Below, in pieces: positions 14,101-25,066 of a DNA stretch of 64,000 bases (the stretch's first letter is position 1; every line of letters starts with the position of its first letter). The notes beneath the pieces are model-generated. The model searched no databases. It saw only the letters and a program-made list of their open reading frames with translations, and was not told the DNA's origin. The translations under genes and the position numbers were made by a program. Location of the stretch: assembly GCF_949628215.1 (NCBI RefSeq), contig NC_134279.1:63719766-63783765 (forward strand), read 5' to 3'. The DNA comes from Phalacrocorax aristotelis. Taxonomy: Eukaryota > Chordata > Aves > Suliformes > Phalacrocoracidae.

Positions 14101-17100
14101 CACTGGCCTGAGTAAAAAAACTTTTGGTTTTTGATTTTTTAATAATAATGCACAAGAAAAACACAAAGACAGGGTTCCCTAGAGACTGCATCATGTATTT
14201 TATATCAAAAGGCAGCTTGCTTTCACCGGAAAATAAGCAGCACAGAAAATACTAAAACAGAAGTTTCATTTTACATTTAGGTTCTTAGGAGTGGGCAATT
14301 ATCTAGTTGATTAGTGTCTGTTTTGGGGGTTCTTCTGGGGCGCAGGGGTAACTATATCTTTAGTCACAGACATTCTAAAATTCAGAACAAAAGGAATAGG
14401 CAAAGCACCTGATACATCACTTCTTGCTGCCACCACAAGCATTAAGAATATTCTTAAACATGCCACTCACCAGGAAATAAACATCAGAAGGAGCGGGAAA
14501 TCACTGCTTTGCCACCACTCAGCTTTGACACTGGTACTTTCCACCTCCTTGCAGAAGTCTGGCAGCACCTTTCCAAGCACCACCTGTGTCAGGGCACACT
14601 GTAATGTCCCACGGGATCAGCCAGCTCGCTCTGACATAAAACTAGGCTCAGGTGCTGGAATCAGCCCAGGGGCCAAGTCCCAGCTGGCAAATCTAAAATG
14701 ACTTCCAGCCCAAGGGAAATGACAGGAATGTTTGGAAAGGGCTTGCGTAGCAGGCTTCCAAATGGTAGTAGCTCTCCTTTAGAGAAATAGGAATACCAAC
14801 TAGGCTGAAGATCAATAGGCAGTTTGGACTGTTTGAGGTGTGTTGGAGGGATGGTTCTCTTCTTGTCCCAGACTGAGCAGCCTCCGTTCTTTTGCTGGTG
14901 AGTAAAAGGAGTTCACACAAATGTGACGGTGGCTCTTGCTTTGCTGGGTGGAGAAAGGTGTGATTTTCAGTCGTGCCCCACTGCATGGCTGCCTTCCAGT
15001 TACCAAAGCCATCCTGCCAGTGAGGCTGCAAAAGGGAGCATGGCTGGCCAGTTCACCCAGAAATAGCTCCTCACCTCTCCTGAGGGCGCACACACCTCTT
15101 TGCCCATTCCATCCATATGCTCACTAGGCGGTAACTGCTGGTTACCACCCCCTCATCTGTGGTGAGAAAATTAAATATACAGCTCTGTAGCTTTTCTTTG
15201 CACTATGAACATGTAATAGAGTGTTCATTGGACACACTCCTGCTCAGGTAAAGGTTGGCTGCACCATGACCCTCCACTTCCCTAAAAATACTGCAGGCTG
15301 AATGGAGTCTCCAGGCAAGACAGCTAAATCCAGTCAGTGGCATGTCTTGCCCAAGGAATGTCTTGGGTCCTTTCCTACGCATAATTCCTCTTCAAAAACT
15401 CCCTGTCACTTCCTACAACAGCAAATATATGGAGCAACATTGTACTAAATATAGTAATTCCCTAGATGCCCAGCCTCTGCAAATTTAAGTGGATGGGGCC
15501 CTTCCTTCATTACTTTATATAAAGTATCACTGTGATGTTTTCTACCATGATACAAGATGCTAAATCCATTAGAATGATGAGGAAGACTTTCAACATAACA
15601 GCTGGCATTCGACTCAGAAATGCTTATATGAAGCTGACCATAAAGAATACACACTTAGAATATGCAGACAGTTTTAAGGGCTCTCCTCTGTCATGTTTCT
15701 GAGAGATAAGTTTAATGGTAACAAGTTAGTCAACACATTAATTAACACAAGAGACCAGAGGGTACAACTGTTCCCATCCAGGTAATATCAGCCAAGCAGA
15801 CATCAATATTACCATACTGCTTGTATACAGTAGAGGTAACATTTCATCAGCTGTTTCATACCCAAAGGCAGCTATTCACCCAGAATGTAGTCTTGAAAAT
15901 ATCAGAAGATATTTTCAGGTAGCTGGGAGCTGAAAATACCGCTCGGGATCTATTTCAGGGCAGACGGGCCATGAATGAAGAAGGTCCCTATACCATGAGT
16001 AGGAACTACAATAACTCCCTTGATTTATCTCAAAACCGGCAGAGGAGACAAAATTGCTGAATCCTAAAAGAAAGAAGTGGTAAGGAACCTCATACCTGTT
16101 GTAGATATTTGCCCCAAGAGGCCGGTAATCCTAAATGCTTCTTCAGAATGAAACTGTGTTTGTGATTAAGCATTTCTGTACTACCAGCAGAACACCTAAC
16201 ACAGACACTCCTAGATTTGGAGCTCTCTGCCTGAAAATTTAGACAGGAAAAATAATCCAGAAGATGAGAAATCTTCCAAAGGCTTAGGGCTAGAATTAGA
16301 ACCTGGCTTTGAAGATTCACAACAGTCTTGACAGAGAGTAGCATGCAAATTTATGTTATCTTGGAAAACAGAAAATAACAGGAACAAAATACCTTTCCCT
16401 CTTCTGAGACTCAGAGATGATCAGAACTTTAACTAGAACATGCCATCATGGGAAGATTCCTGGAAACGGGTGGGGTGAAGTGACTGACTGTAAACAGGGC
16501 ATGAAATTGGATAAAATAAGTAAACTTTAGTATTTCTAAGATGCAACAGAGCATACAGATCATATTCCAAGTAGCTCCCAAAGGATGTGACAGTTCACAA
16601 ATAAATCACAAAGTGCCATCAATATCATTCCACTAAAACCATTGGCACAATTGCAATATTGTGTTTTTACCTTTATCTGTATCTCTTCTGTGATTCCGAA
16701 AGATTGGAGCAAAGGAAAACTTCTTATCTTCTTGAAAGCACTCATTATCTGGATGTCATGCCTGCCTTGTCAGGAGCCTTTCTAAGTGATATGCACCCAA
16801 TGACCTGTGGAAACCAGAACCAGGTGTAAATTCCTTTGCACCCCCCCAAAAATTTTGCTAATGACTGCAGATGTGACAATTCACTTAATCACATTTTGTC
16901 AATAAGGCTTGCTAACTGCCTTACTCTTCCACGAGTTTGATGAATGATGGGTTTTCTGACTAAATAAAACCAGCCTTGTGCTCTATGTTTATAGCAATTT
17001 TCTATTAGCCAGGCCTGGCTCTTATGAGCCAATAATTGATGACACAGAGGTGGGATGAATATAAACTTCTGAGCTTCTGAAAGGAACTAACAGCAGCAAA

Positions 17101-17425
17101 CATCTTTCCTTTCTGTCTGGGGATGCAGGTTGCTCTCATGATGTTTAGGTAGTAGGTGGTTTAGGTAGTTCTAACAGTCTTTCATTTTATATGCACTATG
17201 ATGCATCCAGACAGAAAGAGTATAAGGATGTCCAGCTACTTCTGGGACTTCTTTTGGAAAACATCTACCTAGCTGCTGTTCTTTCCAGAAGAGCACACAA
17301 GAATCATGGCAAACTCTGAAGTAATGAAAAGTGGGGACAGAAATGAAAATTCCCGAAGTAGAACATATCAGAGTATTACCCTTGCTACTCAACTGGGTAA
17401 CCAGCTTGTCAACATCACAAAAATT
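5186..17425. other. Intergenic DNA, no gene recognised
   Basis: Twelve kilobases without a supported gene. It contains a pyrimidine-rich segment with a repeated motif (5728-5980), T runs near 5989-6002 and 13898-13910, and some isolated ORFs. The longest ORF is 154 codons on the minus strand (8618-9082). None has recognisable domains or splice partners. No recent CR1 copy was seen. Confidence 0.55.
5728..5980. repeat. Pyrimidine-rich tract with a recurring CTGAAGTGACA motif
   Basis: The motif GCTGAAGTGACA followed by a C/T-rich tail occurs at 5729 and 5808. A weaker relative (AAGGTGACAAATTTCCCCTCC) lies near 5960. Between the copies is a nearly pure C/T stretch (about 5748-5800). This resembles a degenerate short tandem duplication, and no family was identified. 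Confidence 0.35.
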
Positions 17426-17900
17426 CAGGGGATATATTCCATCTGGACTTTAGCAAAGCATTTGGAACGATGTCACATGGGAAACAATTAGTAGTTGCAA
17501 GAATAGCAAGCCAAGTATGGAAGTAGCTAAAGCAGAAATGACAAATGGGAAGTCATTGGCCTGGAGGGATTTTACTGGTGGTGTTCCTCAAAGAACTGTC
17601 CCAGGACAAACGTAGCGTAATTGTTTGGCACAAGAATAGCAGTACGCTAATGAAATGTTCTGATTCAACAACTTGGGAGGCAATGTCAGTGCAAAAGAAT
17701 AGCTGGAATAGTAGCTATGGAACAAAATTTAACTGTGCTAAGTGCAACAGGGAATAATAACCAGAGTTTTTGCTATGAACCAAAAGCTTGTCAGCTGAAA
17801 ACACCTAGGAGGAATTCTGACATATATTAGTAGGATTGCCAGACTTCGTATATGGGAATGCCTCCCTTAGATCCTCACAGCTCCTTACAGGCACCTTCAG
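17426..17900 (+). repeat. Ancient decayed CR1 LINE fragment (ORF2 reverse transcriptase part)
   Basis: The stretch around 17430-17475 reads like the CR1 reverse-transcriptase segment for YLDFSKAFD, here decayed to SIWTLAKHLER. The following bases at 17550-17600 resemble the segment normally reading VTSGVPQGS (GGTGGTGTTCCTCAAAGAAC). Next comes a remnant of the ADDTKLGG region near 17655-17690. The order and spacing fit CR1 on the plus strand. Stops and substitutions show it is long dead, and the right-hand end is uncertain. Confidence 0.55.
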
Positions 17901-19619
17901 CTAGTGGTGCTGCTGGCATCATTGCTTTGATCCAGAGGCAGAGAGAGGTAGGCAGGGAGCAGGCAGCAGAGGCCACAAAATCACGTAACTAACCTATATT
18001 AAAAACACACAGGAAATACAGGGAGAAGTAATACCCCACCAGTTCTCAATGTGGGACATGGGACTATGGACCTAACTATGAGATGTTCTGTGTTATATGG
18101 GACATCCAGCAAGGCTGTGTTAGCCACACACAGGATGACTACAAGAATAACTAGGGAAATGGAGCACATTTCAGAGGAAGCTACAAGCAGACAGTGAAGA
18201 TTCTGTTACTAAATTTACCTGCTTTCCAGGCTTCAGAGGACTCCTAATGGTGCTGTTCAGCCAGTAATGGCACAAGTTAAGAGTTCTTGTATGAACCTTC
18301 CTCTTATCTGTAGATGGGAGGAGATCTGGATCTAGCTGGCACCCCAAAAGTCACAGATAATAGACCAGGAAGCAAATGCTTCTGGTTAATATCCACAGTA
18401 GTTTCTCTTCAACCAGGGTGGAAGAATAAATACATTTCTAAATTGTGCCTGAGCCATCCAGTTCTGGGAGTGAATGGGTGGCTGAGGAGAAGGACTCCTT
18501 CCACAGGAATTTCTGCTGAAGCAATGGGTGTACCTTCCTCCTCTACCCTGATTGGTATTCCTGGTATTCACTGTACTGAATTACAGAAACAAGCTGATAG
18601 TGAAGGAGGCACCTTTCCCTGTGACCTGAAAGATACTTTTCAGCATGAGGTCCCTTCCAACCCAGGTTATTCTGTGATTTCTGACCTCTAAATGTAGGCT
18701 AGAGTGAAGGACAGTTTTATCATTTCTCCTTAGATGCTCTCTTCTCATGATAACCTCCTTGTCTTGACTAGGAACTTTCTTTAGAAATGTTTACCTCTGA
18801 TCTGCTGGGGAAGAAACAGAAAAGAGGGAAAGAGGTGTCCCAGTTTGCTCTGTGAGCAGCAGAGCCTATGAAGGCTGTATTCCAGTGGATTTATGTCCTA
18901 TGCCCCTCATGCTCCTGCGCATTCAACTGACCAGTATACCCTGTCTCCTCTTCATATCCACCACCCTGCCTCCAAGGTGTTTCTCCAGAGCTACAGGAGG
19001 AACACTCTTCCCTGCAGTACCTCCAGTTCTTCCTCACCTCCTTTAACTGCCACCCAGCTTCCCCTGCTCAGTACTTGTACCGCTCTCAGAAGACTTTTAG
19101 CTACTTTTTTGGCATGCAAAGGTCAGAAAGGAGGACCCATTATTACAGAAGACGAGGGAAGTGGCAAGTCAAAACCCTGAAAATTGCTGAGGCACCTGAG
19201 CCAGTAACAAAAGCTGACCAATTTTCTGTTTTTGTGCAACTGTAGTAACATTCATATTGGGTTGCGTTTCAACTTATATGTTGAAGTTTATACTCAAATT
19301 TGGAGATCTTCTAAAAAAACATTAGTCTTGTGAAAAGCCGGTGAATTTTCTGTTTGACTCCCAAAATATAAAATTTCCATACGCAGAGCATAATATTTCA
19401 GCAATATAAAGTCCTGGGAAATTTCAGTTGTTTCCTTTTGGAAAAGATTCTTCAAAACATTTTTAGTTCTTGAAACCAAAATATCTGATTCCCACACAAA
19501 TCCAGACCTATTTTTCCTAACCATGAAGAAAACTTCTCAGACAAGAATCAGAAATGTTTTCTAGAGCATCAGAAAAACCCCCGCCCCTGTATTTTCCATC
19601 ATCATGCCTTGCAAGGAAG
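17901..19619. other. Intergenic DNA, no gene recognised
   Basis: No supported exon. It includes a short CR1 tail at 18645-18684. A 125-codon plus-strand ORF (18314-18691) ends inside that CR1 tail and shows no known domain, so it is treated as chance. Confidence 0.5.
18645..18684 (+). repeat. CR1 LINE 3' end, short fragment
   Basis: The bases GAGGTCCCTTCCAACCCAGG followed by TTATTCTGTGATTTCT match the conserved CR1 3' end and its terminal octamer-type repeat on the plus strand. Only about 40 bp is recognisable. Fragments this short are usual because CR1 copies are heavily 5' truncated. Confidence 0.65.
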
Positions 19620-19780
19620 GGGAGCGCTGTTATTGCTATTTTACAGATGGAACTGAAGCTCTAAGGCTAGATTACTTACCTGCTGCCAGACAAAAGCATG
19701 GTGGAATAGGGAACTGACCACAACAGTCCTAATTTCCAAGACAGTGTCTTAAACACTGCACCATTTTTCTTGCAAGGCCC
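19620..19780 (+). repeat. Ancient MIR/amniote SINE-like repeat
   Basis: The order of motifs matches an old amniote interspersed repeat: ATTTTACAGATGGAACTGAAG, then a remnant of the ...TAAGTGACTT... part. This is followed by AGGGAACTGACCACA, AGTCCTAATTTCCAAGACAG and TTAAACACTGCACCATTTTTCTT. It is strongly decayed, and assignment to MIR or a related core-SINE is from memory of the consensus. Confidence 0.5.
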
Positions 19781-21500
19781 ACACAGTCTGCACTATGCAC
19801 AAATATACCTTGGATCATAGGCTAATATGTGAAAATGAAAGCTTTAATATGCTTTGACCTGCACTTTGTTTTTTGCTCTCTCTTGTTATACATTGTCCAC
19901 ATGGAAACAGTGTATATTCAGCAGCACTTTCTCAGAAGCTGGAAAATCATTTCCTTCCACTAGCAAACACACTATTTGGGCTGTGCGGCACCACAAAAAA
20001 AGCCAATGCAGCTTTTCATTTACTGCTGTGTCTGCATGTTAACATGAAGAAGGTCAGTAGGAGTGTACACAGTACTGAGAAAATTGGTAGTTAATTATTG
20101 CTAGAGTGCAAGAAGGGAAAGTACGTGCTTTATTTTGGTTTAGAAAACTGCAAATCACACGAACTGCTTCTTTTTCTGGACTGCTTTTTGTGGGAGGACA
20201 TATGTACAGTAAAATTCGCGACAATCGGTTGAGGCTATTCAATACGCTTTGAGTATTGCAGAAAAAAAATAACCCCTCTTATCAGCAGGAACAATCTCAA
20301 TAAGCAAAGTACAATATTCAGCAAGAAAAATCCCATTTTTCTTGCTCATGCGTATAAGCTGGCAACTTGCCGATATCTTTTGCCACACTCACTCCTCCTG
20401 AAGTGTTTGTGCTTGAGGGTTTCATTGCATCAACAGTCTGTAATGCTTCAAAACTAAGCTGCATTTAGACCAAAATGCCAGGTTTGCTCTTCATGGCACA
20501 AGTTTTAATAATTTCAAAACTTATCGGCATACAACAGCAGGCCTAACCAGATCTTTCTCTGTTGGGATGTCAAAGCACTGTTTAAAACTTTTCTCCAGTC
20601 CTCCAAAGGCTGAAGTTGTATTTGCTGTTCATATTCGAGCTAGAACAAATACGCAAAATGCTCTCATATTACAGAATAGATATGCTAACTGTTCAAAAAC
20701 ATTCTAAGAAGGCATTTTTATCAAATGTTTTGTCCCAACCTTTCTATCAGAACAATCAGAACACTTGGACCAAAACTAGCAAATCGGTTCCTGTGCAAAA
20801 GACATACCAGTCCCTCCCAAGTATGAATAATTATATAAACTTATGCATAAATGCATCTTTGTGTCATTGTGTTGAAAAATAATAGTTGTTGCAGGCTACA
20901 AAAGTAGCAAAAACTCTGACTTCCAGAGCAAGTTAAGAGTCCCGGGGAACACAACTTGCTATACTCAACTTTACCTGTTACTGGGTAGCTAAGAGAAGGA
21001 GAGGCTTATGTCCAGTGTCCACGAGCAGAACAAAGCATTGTCACAAAGCCCAGAAAGCCAGCTGCAGCATTAGGACTTCCCACATGAGCCTCAGGCAAAT
21101 TTCCAGGAAACTGGCAAATGCCAAAGCAATCAGAAAATTTCAGTGTAAATTCTGGAGAATTATTGTGGTATGCTCCTTGTTGACTTAACAGTTTTATCCA
21201 GACAGAATACCAAAAATTTGAAAAAGACATTCACTGTCCTAACACTTTAAAGACGTGGCCAATTGGCCCACTTTATTAGATGGAACATGGCAAGTGAGAA
21301 GTGATGATCACTAAAACCAATGTACACCATTTTCAGAATTTGGATTCCCTTCAGTAGCATTCAACAGATATGCACTGCTGGAACATCTATACAGGCAATT
21401 ACAAAACTTACCAAGATTATTTGCACTGGAATGAACTAGAGATCACGACAACAGACGCACACAGTTCTATGCATGCTAAATAGCTGAGTTCATGTACTCA
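19781..21500. other. Intergenic DNA, no gene recognised
   Basis: AT-rich sequence. The short ORFs present show no known family and no splice partners, and no repeat was recognised. Confidence 0.5.
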
Positions 21501-21645
21501 AATCACAGAATCATAGACTGGGTTGGAAGGAACTTAAAAAATCGTCTAGTTCCAACCCCGCCCACCATGGGCAGGGACACCTTCCACTAGACCAGGTTGC
21601 TCAAAGCCCCATCCAACCTGGCCTTGAACACTTCCAGGGAAATGT
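21501..21645 (-). repeat. CR1 LINE 3' end, antisense fragment
   Basis: Begins with AATCACAGAATCATAGACTG, the reverse complement of the CR1 terminal repeat. It continues with GGTTGGAAGGAACTT, TCCAACCCCGCCCACCATGG and CATCCAACCTGGCCTTGAAC. This is the standard antisense reading of the CR1 3' untranslated end and the last part of ORF2. The element therefore lies on the minus strand and is severely 5' truncated. Confidence 0.85.
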
Positions 21646-22864
21646 TTTGCAACATTTAAGTAATATGAAGGCAAAAGCCTCAGCACCTGCCAGCAACGGC
21701 CACTGTTCTGAAACCATCTAACATTTTTCCAGGCAAGATCCAGACTAACCAAATTGCTCAACTTCACAAAGTAAATGAGTAGCAGAGACTGTTTTATCAA
21801 CTAACTCCGAACTAAGTAATCTAATATCCTCTGTCACATCATTTATCCTGAAACAGTGGTTTAATAATTGTTTCACATTACCATGATGTATGTTTTTAAG
21901 CATTTGTGTCACCAAGTGACAGAGCAGCATTACTGAATTCCCAGTTTCTACTAAAACTCTTTGTTTTGCAGCTAGTTTTTATAGATGGAGTATCCGCATT
22001 TAAGCAATGCTATATTTCCACTGGAAAGGTATTTTAGACAAAACAACACGGCTGAAACTGCCTGATGCATCAGTACAATGTTTCATTCAAGAAAACAAAA
22101 CCCAAGGCTCCCTCATTTCTGCAGTCTCATGTTGAAGAAAGGTTTAAGTGATAAAACCTCTTTGTTCTTCAGTTTAATTGATTCTTCTTTTCCTAGCAAA
22201 CAGTGCATTAGCTTTGTGACAGTGTTGCTCTGTGCTATGTAGTGAAACTTTGGTCAACAGCCTTACAGCGAATGCATACATTCACTCTGACTTCAGCCAT
22301 CATGTGAAATCACCTGAGAACCGAAAGGAATCAAATATGGTCACATTTTCCTAGCAAGAAAACAAAACAAAATTATAATGCTTACAGCGCAAATAGAAGA
22401 CTAAAAAAAAATACAAACTCAGAAAGGGAACATGTGTCTGAGTTGGAAGGGAATGACAATGACAGGTAGAAAAGGAACAGCACATAACAGAATGGCAGTT
22501 TGGAAAAGAACACTGTAAACATCGAGTCTCTCATCTGTCTTCTTAATAAAACCGTGTGATGTCCGAAAAAAAAAAAACCACCAAACAAACTAACATCTGC
22601 TAGCTTTATAAATAACACTCACTGCACATACATTCTTCATAACATACATGATCATGCAATGGTCTTTACAATGTTGTATACCATAATGAAGTGCTAAAAA
22701 TAAAACCAGAAAAGAAGACTGTATATTAAAGTTAAACGTACATGCTACACCTGTACTCAAGAACAATATTGGTCAGGTTACAGACTGTAACTATAACTTC
22801 TAGACTGTTTCTTTCTTTTGAAATCTGAAAGTGGATACTTTATCCAGAACCTATTATTAATATT
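21646..22864. other. Intergenic DNA, no gene recognised
   Basis: No exon or known repeat was recognised between the two CR1 fragments. There is an A run at about 22565-22577. Otherwise the sequence is unremarkable and AT-rich. Confidence 0.5.
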
Positions 22865-23603
22865 AAGGCCAAGTGCCGGGTCCTGCACTTGGGTCACAAC
22901 CACCCCATGCAACGCTACAGGTTTGGGGAGGAGTGGCTGGAGAGCTGCCTGGCAGAAAATGGCCTGGGGGTGTTGGTCAGCAGCCAGATGAACATGAGCC
23001 AGCAGTGTGCCCAAGTGGCCAAGAAGGCCAATGGCATCCTGGCTGGTATAAGGAAAAATGTGGCCAGCAGGAGCAGGGAGGTGATCGTGCCCCTGTACTT
23101 CGCACTGCTGAGGCCTGTGTTCAGTTTTGGGCCCCTCGCTACAAGGACATTGAGGTGCTGGAGCGTGTCCAGAGAAGGGCAACAAAGTTGGTGAAGGGTC
23201 TGGAGAGCAGGTCTTATGAGGAGTGGCTGAGGGAACTGGGATTGTTTAGTCTGGAGAAGAGGGGGCTGAGGGGAGACCTCATCGCTCTCTACAACTACCT
23301 GACAGGTTGTAGTGAGGCGGGTGTTGGTTTCTTCCCAAGTAACAAGTGATGAGAGGAAATGGCTTCAAGCTGCATCAGGGGAGGTTTAGACTGGAGATTA
23401 GGAAAAATATCTCTACTGAAAGAGTGGTCAGGCATTGGAACAGGCTGCCCAGAGAGGTGGTAGAGTCACCATCCCTGGAGGTGTTCAAAAAACAGGTAGA
23501 CATGGCACTTCAGGGCATGGTTTAGGAGGCATGGTGGTGTTGGGCTGACAGTTGGACTTGATGATCTTAGAGGTCTTTTCCAACCTTAATGTTTCTATGA
23601 TAA
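22865..23603 (+). mobile_element. CR1 LINE fragment with end of ORF2 and 3' tail
   Basis: A 5'-truncated CR1 of about 740 bp on the plus strand. The reading frames at 22873-23349 and 22889-23194 carry the familiar end of ORF2: [20 protein letters not shown], then [31 protein letters not shown] and [21 protein letters not shown] frameshift separates the frames, so the copy is dead. The 3' end reads GATCTTAGAGGTCTTTTCC, then CAACCTTAATG and TTTCTATGATAA. CR1 copies of this size derive from truncated target-primed reverse transcription. Confidence 0.9.
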
Positions 23604-24690
23604 TACAGACATCCAATTCGGGTAAAGATTGTCAGTAGGGGCAATCCTTTACGCATTATGATCACCATGAAAAAGTGCTTTTTAAAAAAGATTCTTTAAA
23701 GTATCTGCTTTTCTGCCCCAACGGTGGGCACCAACCTCCTGTGTCAGGTGTACCAATCAAGGTTTTGGTAGCAAGGAAGGCAGGCTGCAGGAGTCACCCC
23801 ATGCCAGGCACAGATGGTTCCAGCTGTCTCTGTGAAGAACCCAGGGCAAGACACAGCTCAGCCCAGCAGCCAAGTGGGTGGCACCTTTGTGAAAACACCA
23901 GACAAGCAGAGGAATGAAGGGGAAAAAAGTGAGGAATAGCAGTGTGAACACTGAAGTTGTCCAGAAAAGGAGGGGGAGGAGGTGCTCCAGGCACCAGAGC
24001 AGATATTGCCCTCAGCGGACCACACTGGAGCAGGTATTTGCACCGCAGCCTGGGGAGGAGCCCACACCAGAGCAGCTGGGTGTTTCCTGACGGAACTGCA
24101 GCTCATGAAGAGCCATACAGGAGCAGGGGAAAAGTGTGAGAAGAAAGGGGCAGAAGAACCACCATTACAAACTGACCACAACCCCGATCCACCGCTCAGG
24201 GGACCAGGGGGAAAAGGAAATGGAGGACTCGGGAGTGAAGTTGATCCTGGAAAAAGGGAGGCAGTAGGAAGGTGTTAATTTAAATTTTGGTTTTGCTTCT
24301 CACTATCCAAATCTATTTTAATTGGCAATAAACTACATTAGTTTTCCCCAAGTTGAGTCTGTTTTGCCTGCAACAGTCACTGGTAAGCAATGTCCTTGTG
24401 TTTATCCAGACCAGCAAGCTTTGCCATCCTATTTTCTCCCCCTGTCCTGTTGAGGAGCAGGAGTGAAAGAATCGCTGGACAGGGCACCTGGCCAAGGTTG
24501 ACCAACCACAACTACTCACAAAACAAATGAAAAAAATACGCATTGGTTTAAAAGGAAGAAATTTTAATGTACAAATTTACACTATGTTATGTTTTCTGCA
24601 CAGATCTCTCCGTATATACTTCTATCATGTTTTCATAATAAAACCACAAAAATTAATTCTCAAAATAGGGAGGAAACTGCAGTGGTCTGC
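23604..24690. other. Intergenic DNA between a CR1 and SMIM20
   Basis: No recognised gene. Several overlapping ORFs around 23675-24278 occupy a GC-moderate, purine-rich stretch and look like chance frames. The SMIM20 transcript is expected to end near 24.69 kb or somewhat further left. Confidence 0.45.
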
Positions 24691-24694
24691 ATGA

Positions 24695-24716
24695 TTTATT
24701 CTAGCCATAATTTATT
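24695..24716 (-). terminator. SMIM20: Candidate polyadenylation signals of SMIM20
   Basis: Two copies of TTTATT on the plus strand (24695-24700 and 24711-24716) read AATAAA on the minus strand. They lie about 310-330 bp beyond the SMIM20 stop codon, a reasonable 3' UTR length. The actual cleavage site is not shown by sequence alone. Confidence 0.4.
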
Positions 24717-25028
24717 CTACAAGTGTTTACAGATTAACCACAAAAATACCTCTTCCCTTTTCTTAAGCAAATAAATATCTCACTGCTAAACTCAAGAATC
24801 ATTCAGCGCTCTAACGGTCTGTGCGCTATGCCCCAGCATCCTCTGTCAAAACTAGCATCTTTTTATCTCTTGAGATTCCAACCAGTAGCATCTGTTGTTC
24901 CTCATGTGCCCACACAGCATATTCAGAATTCTTCTCCAGCGACACCCAAAGACACACTTCAGTGAAAGAAGAAATGGCTGAAGATGTCCATCTTCAGTTT
25001 TGCCTTGTAATACACCCAGCCGGCAACT

Positions 25029-25066
25029 TTACTTTCTTCCAAATGGATCAGACCATACTTTTAACC
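25029..25066 (-). CDS. SMIM20: SMIM20 coding exon 3 (last)
   Basis: Minus-strand acceptor TTTGTAG precedes GG, which completes the Gly codon begun in exon 2. The codons then read [11 protein letters not shown] and TAA at 25031-25029. This tiny exon holds the amidation and basic cleavage signal of phoenixin. It is too short for ORF searches and was found by looking for the conserved tail. Confidence 0.95.

Noticed and set aside
22778-23185. 135-codon minus-strand ORF
   Set aside because: It is the antisense of the CR1 fragment at 22865-23603.
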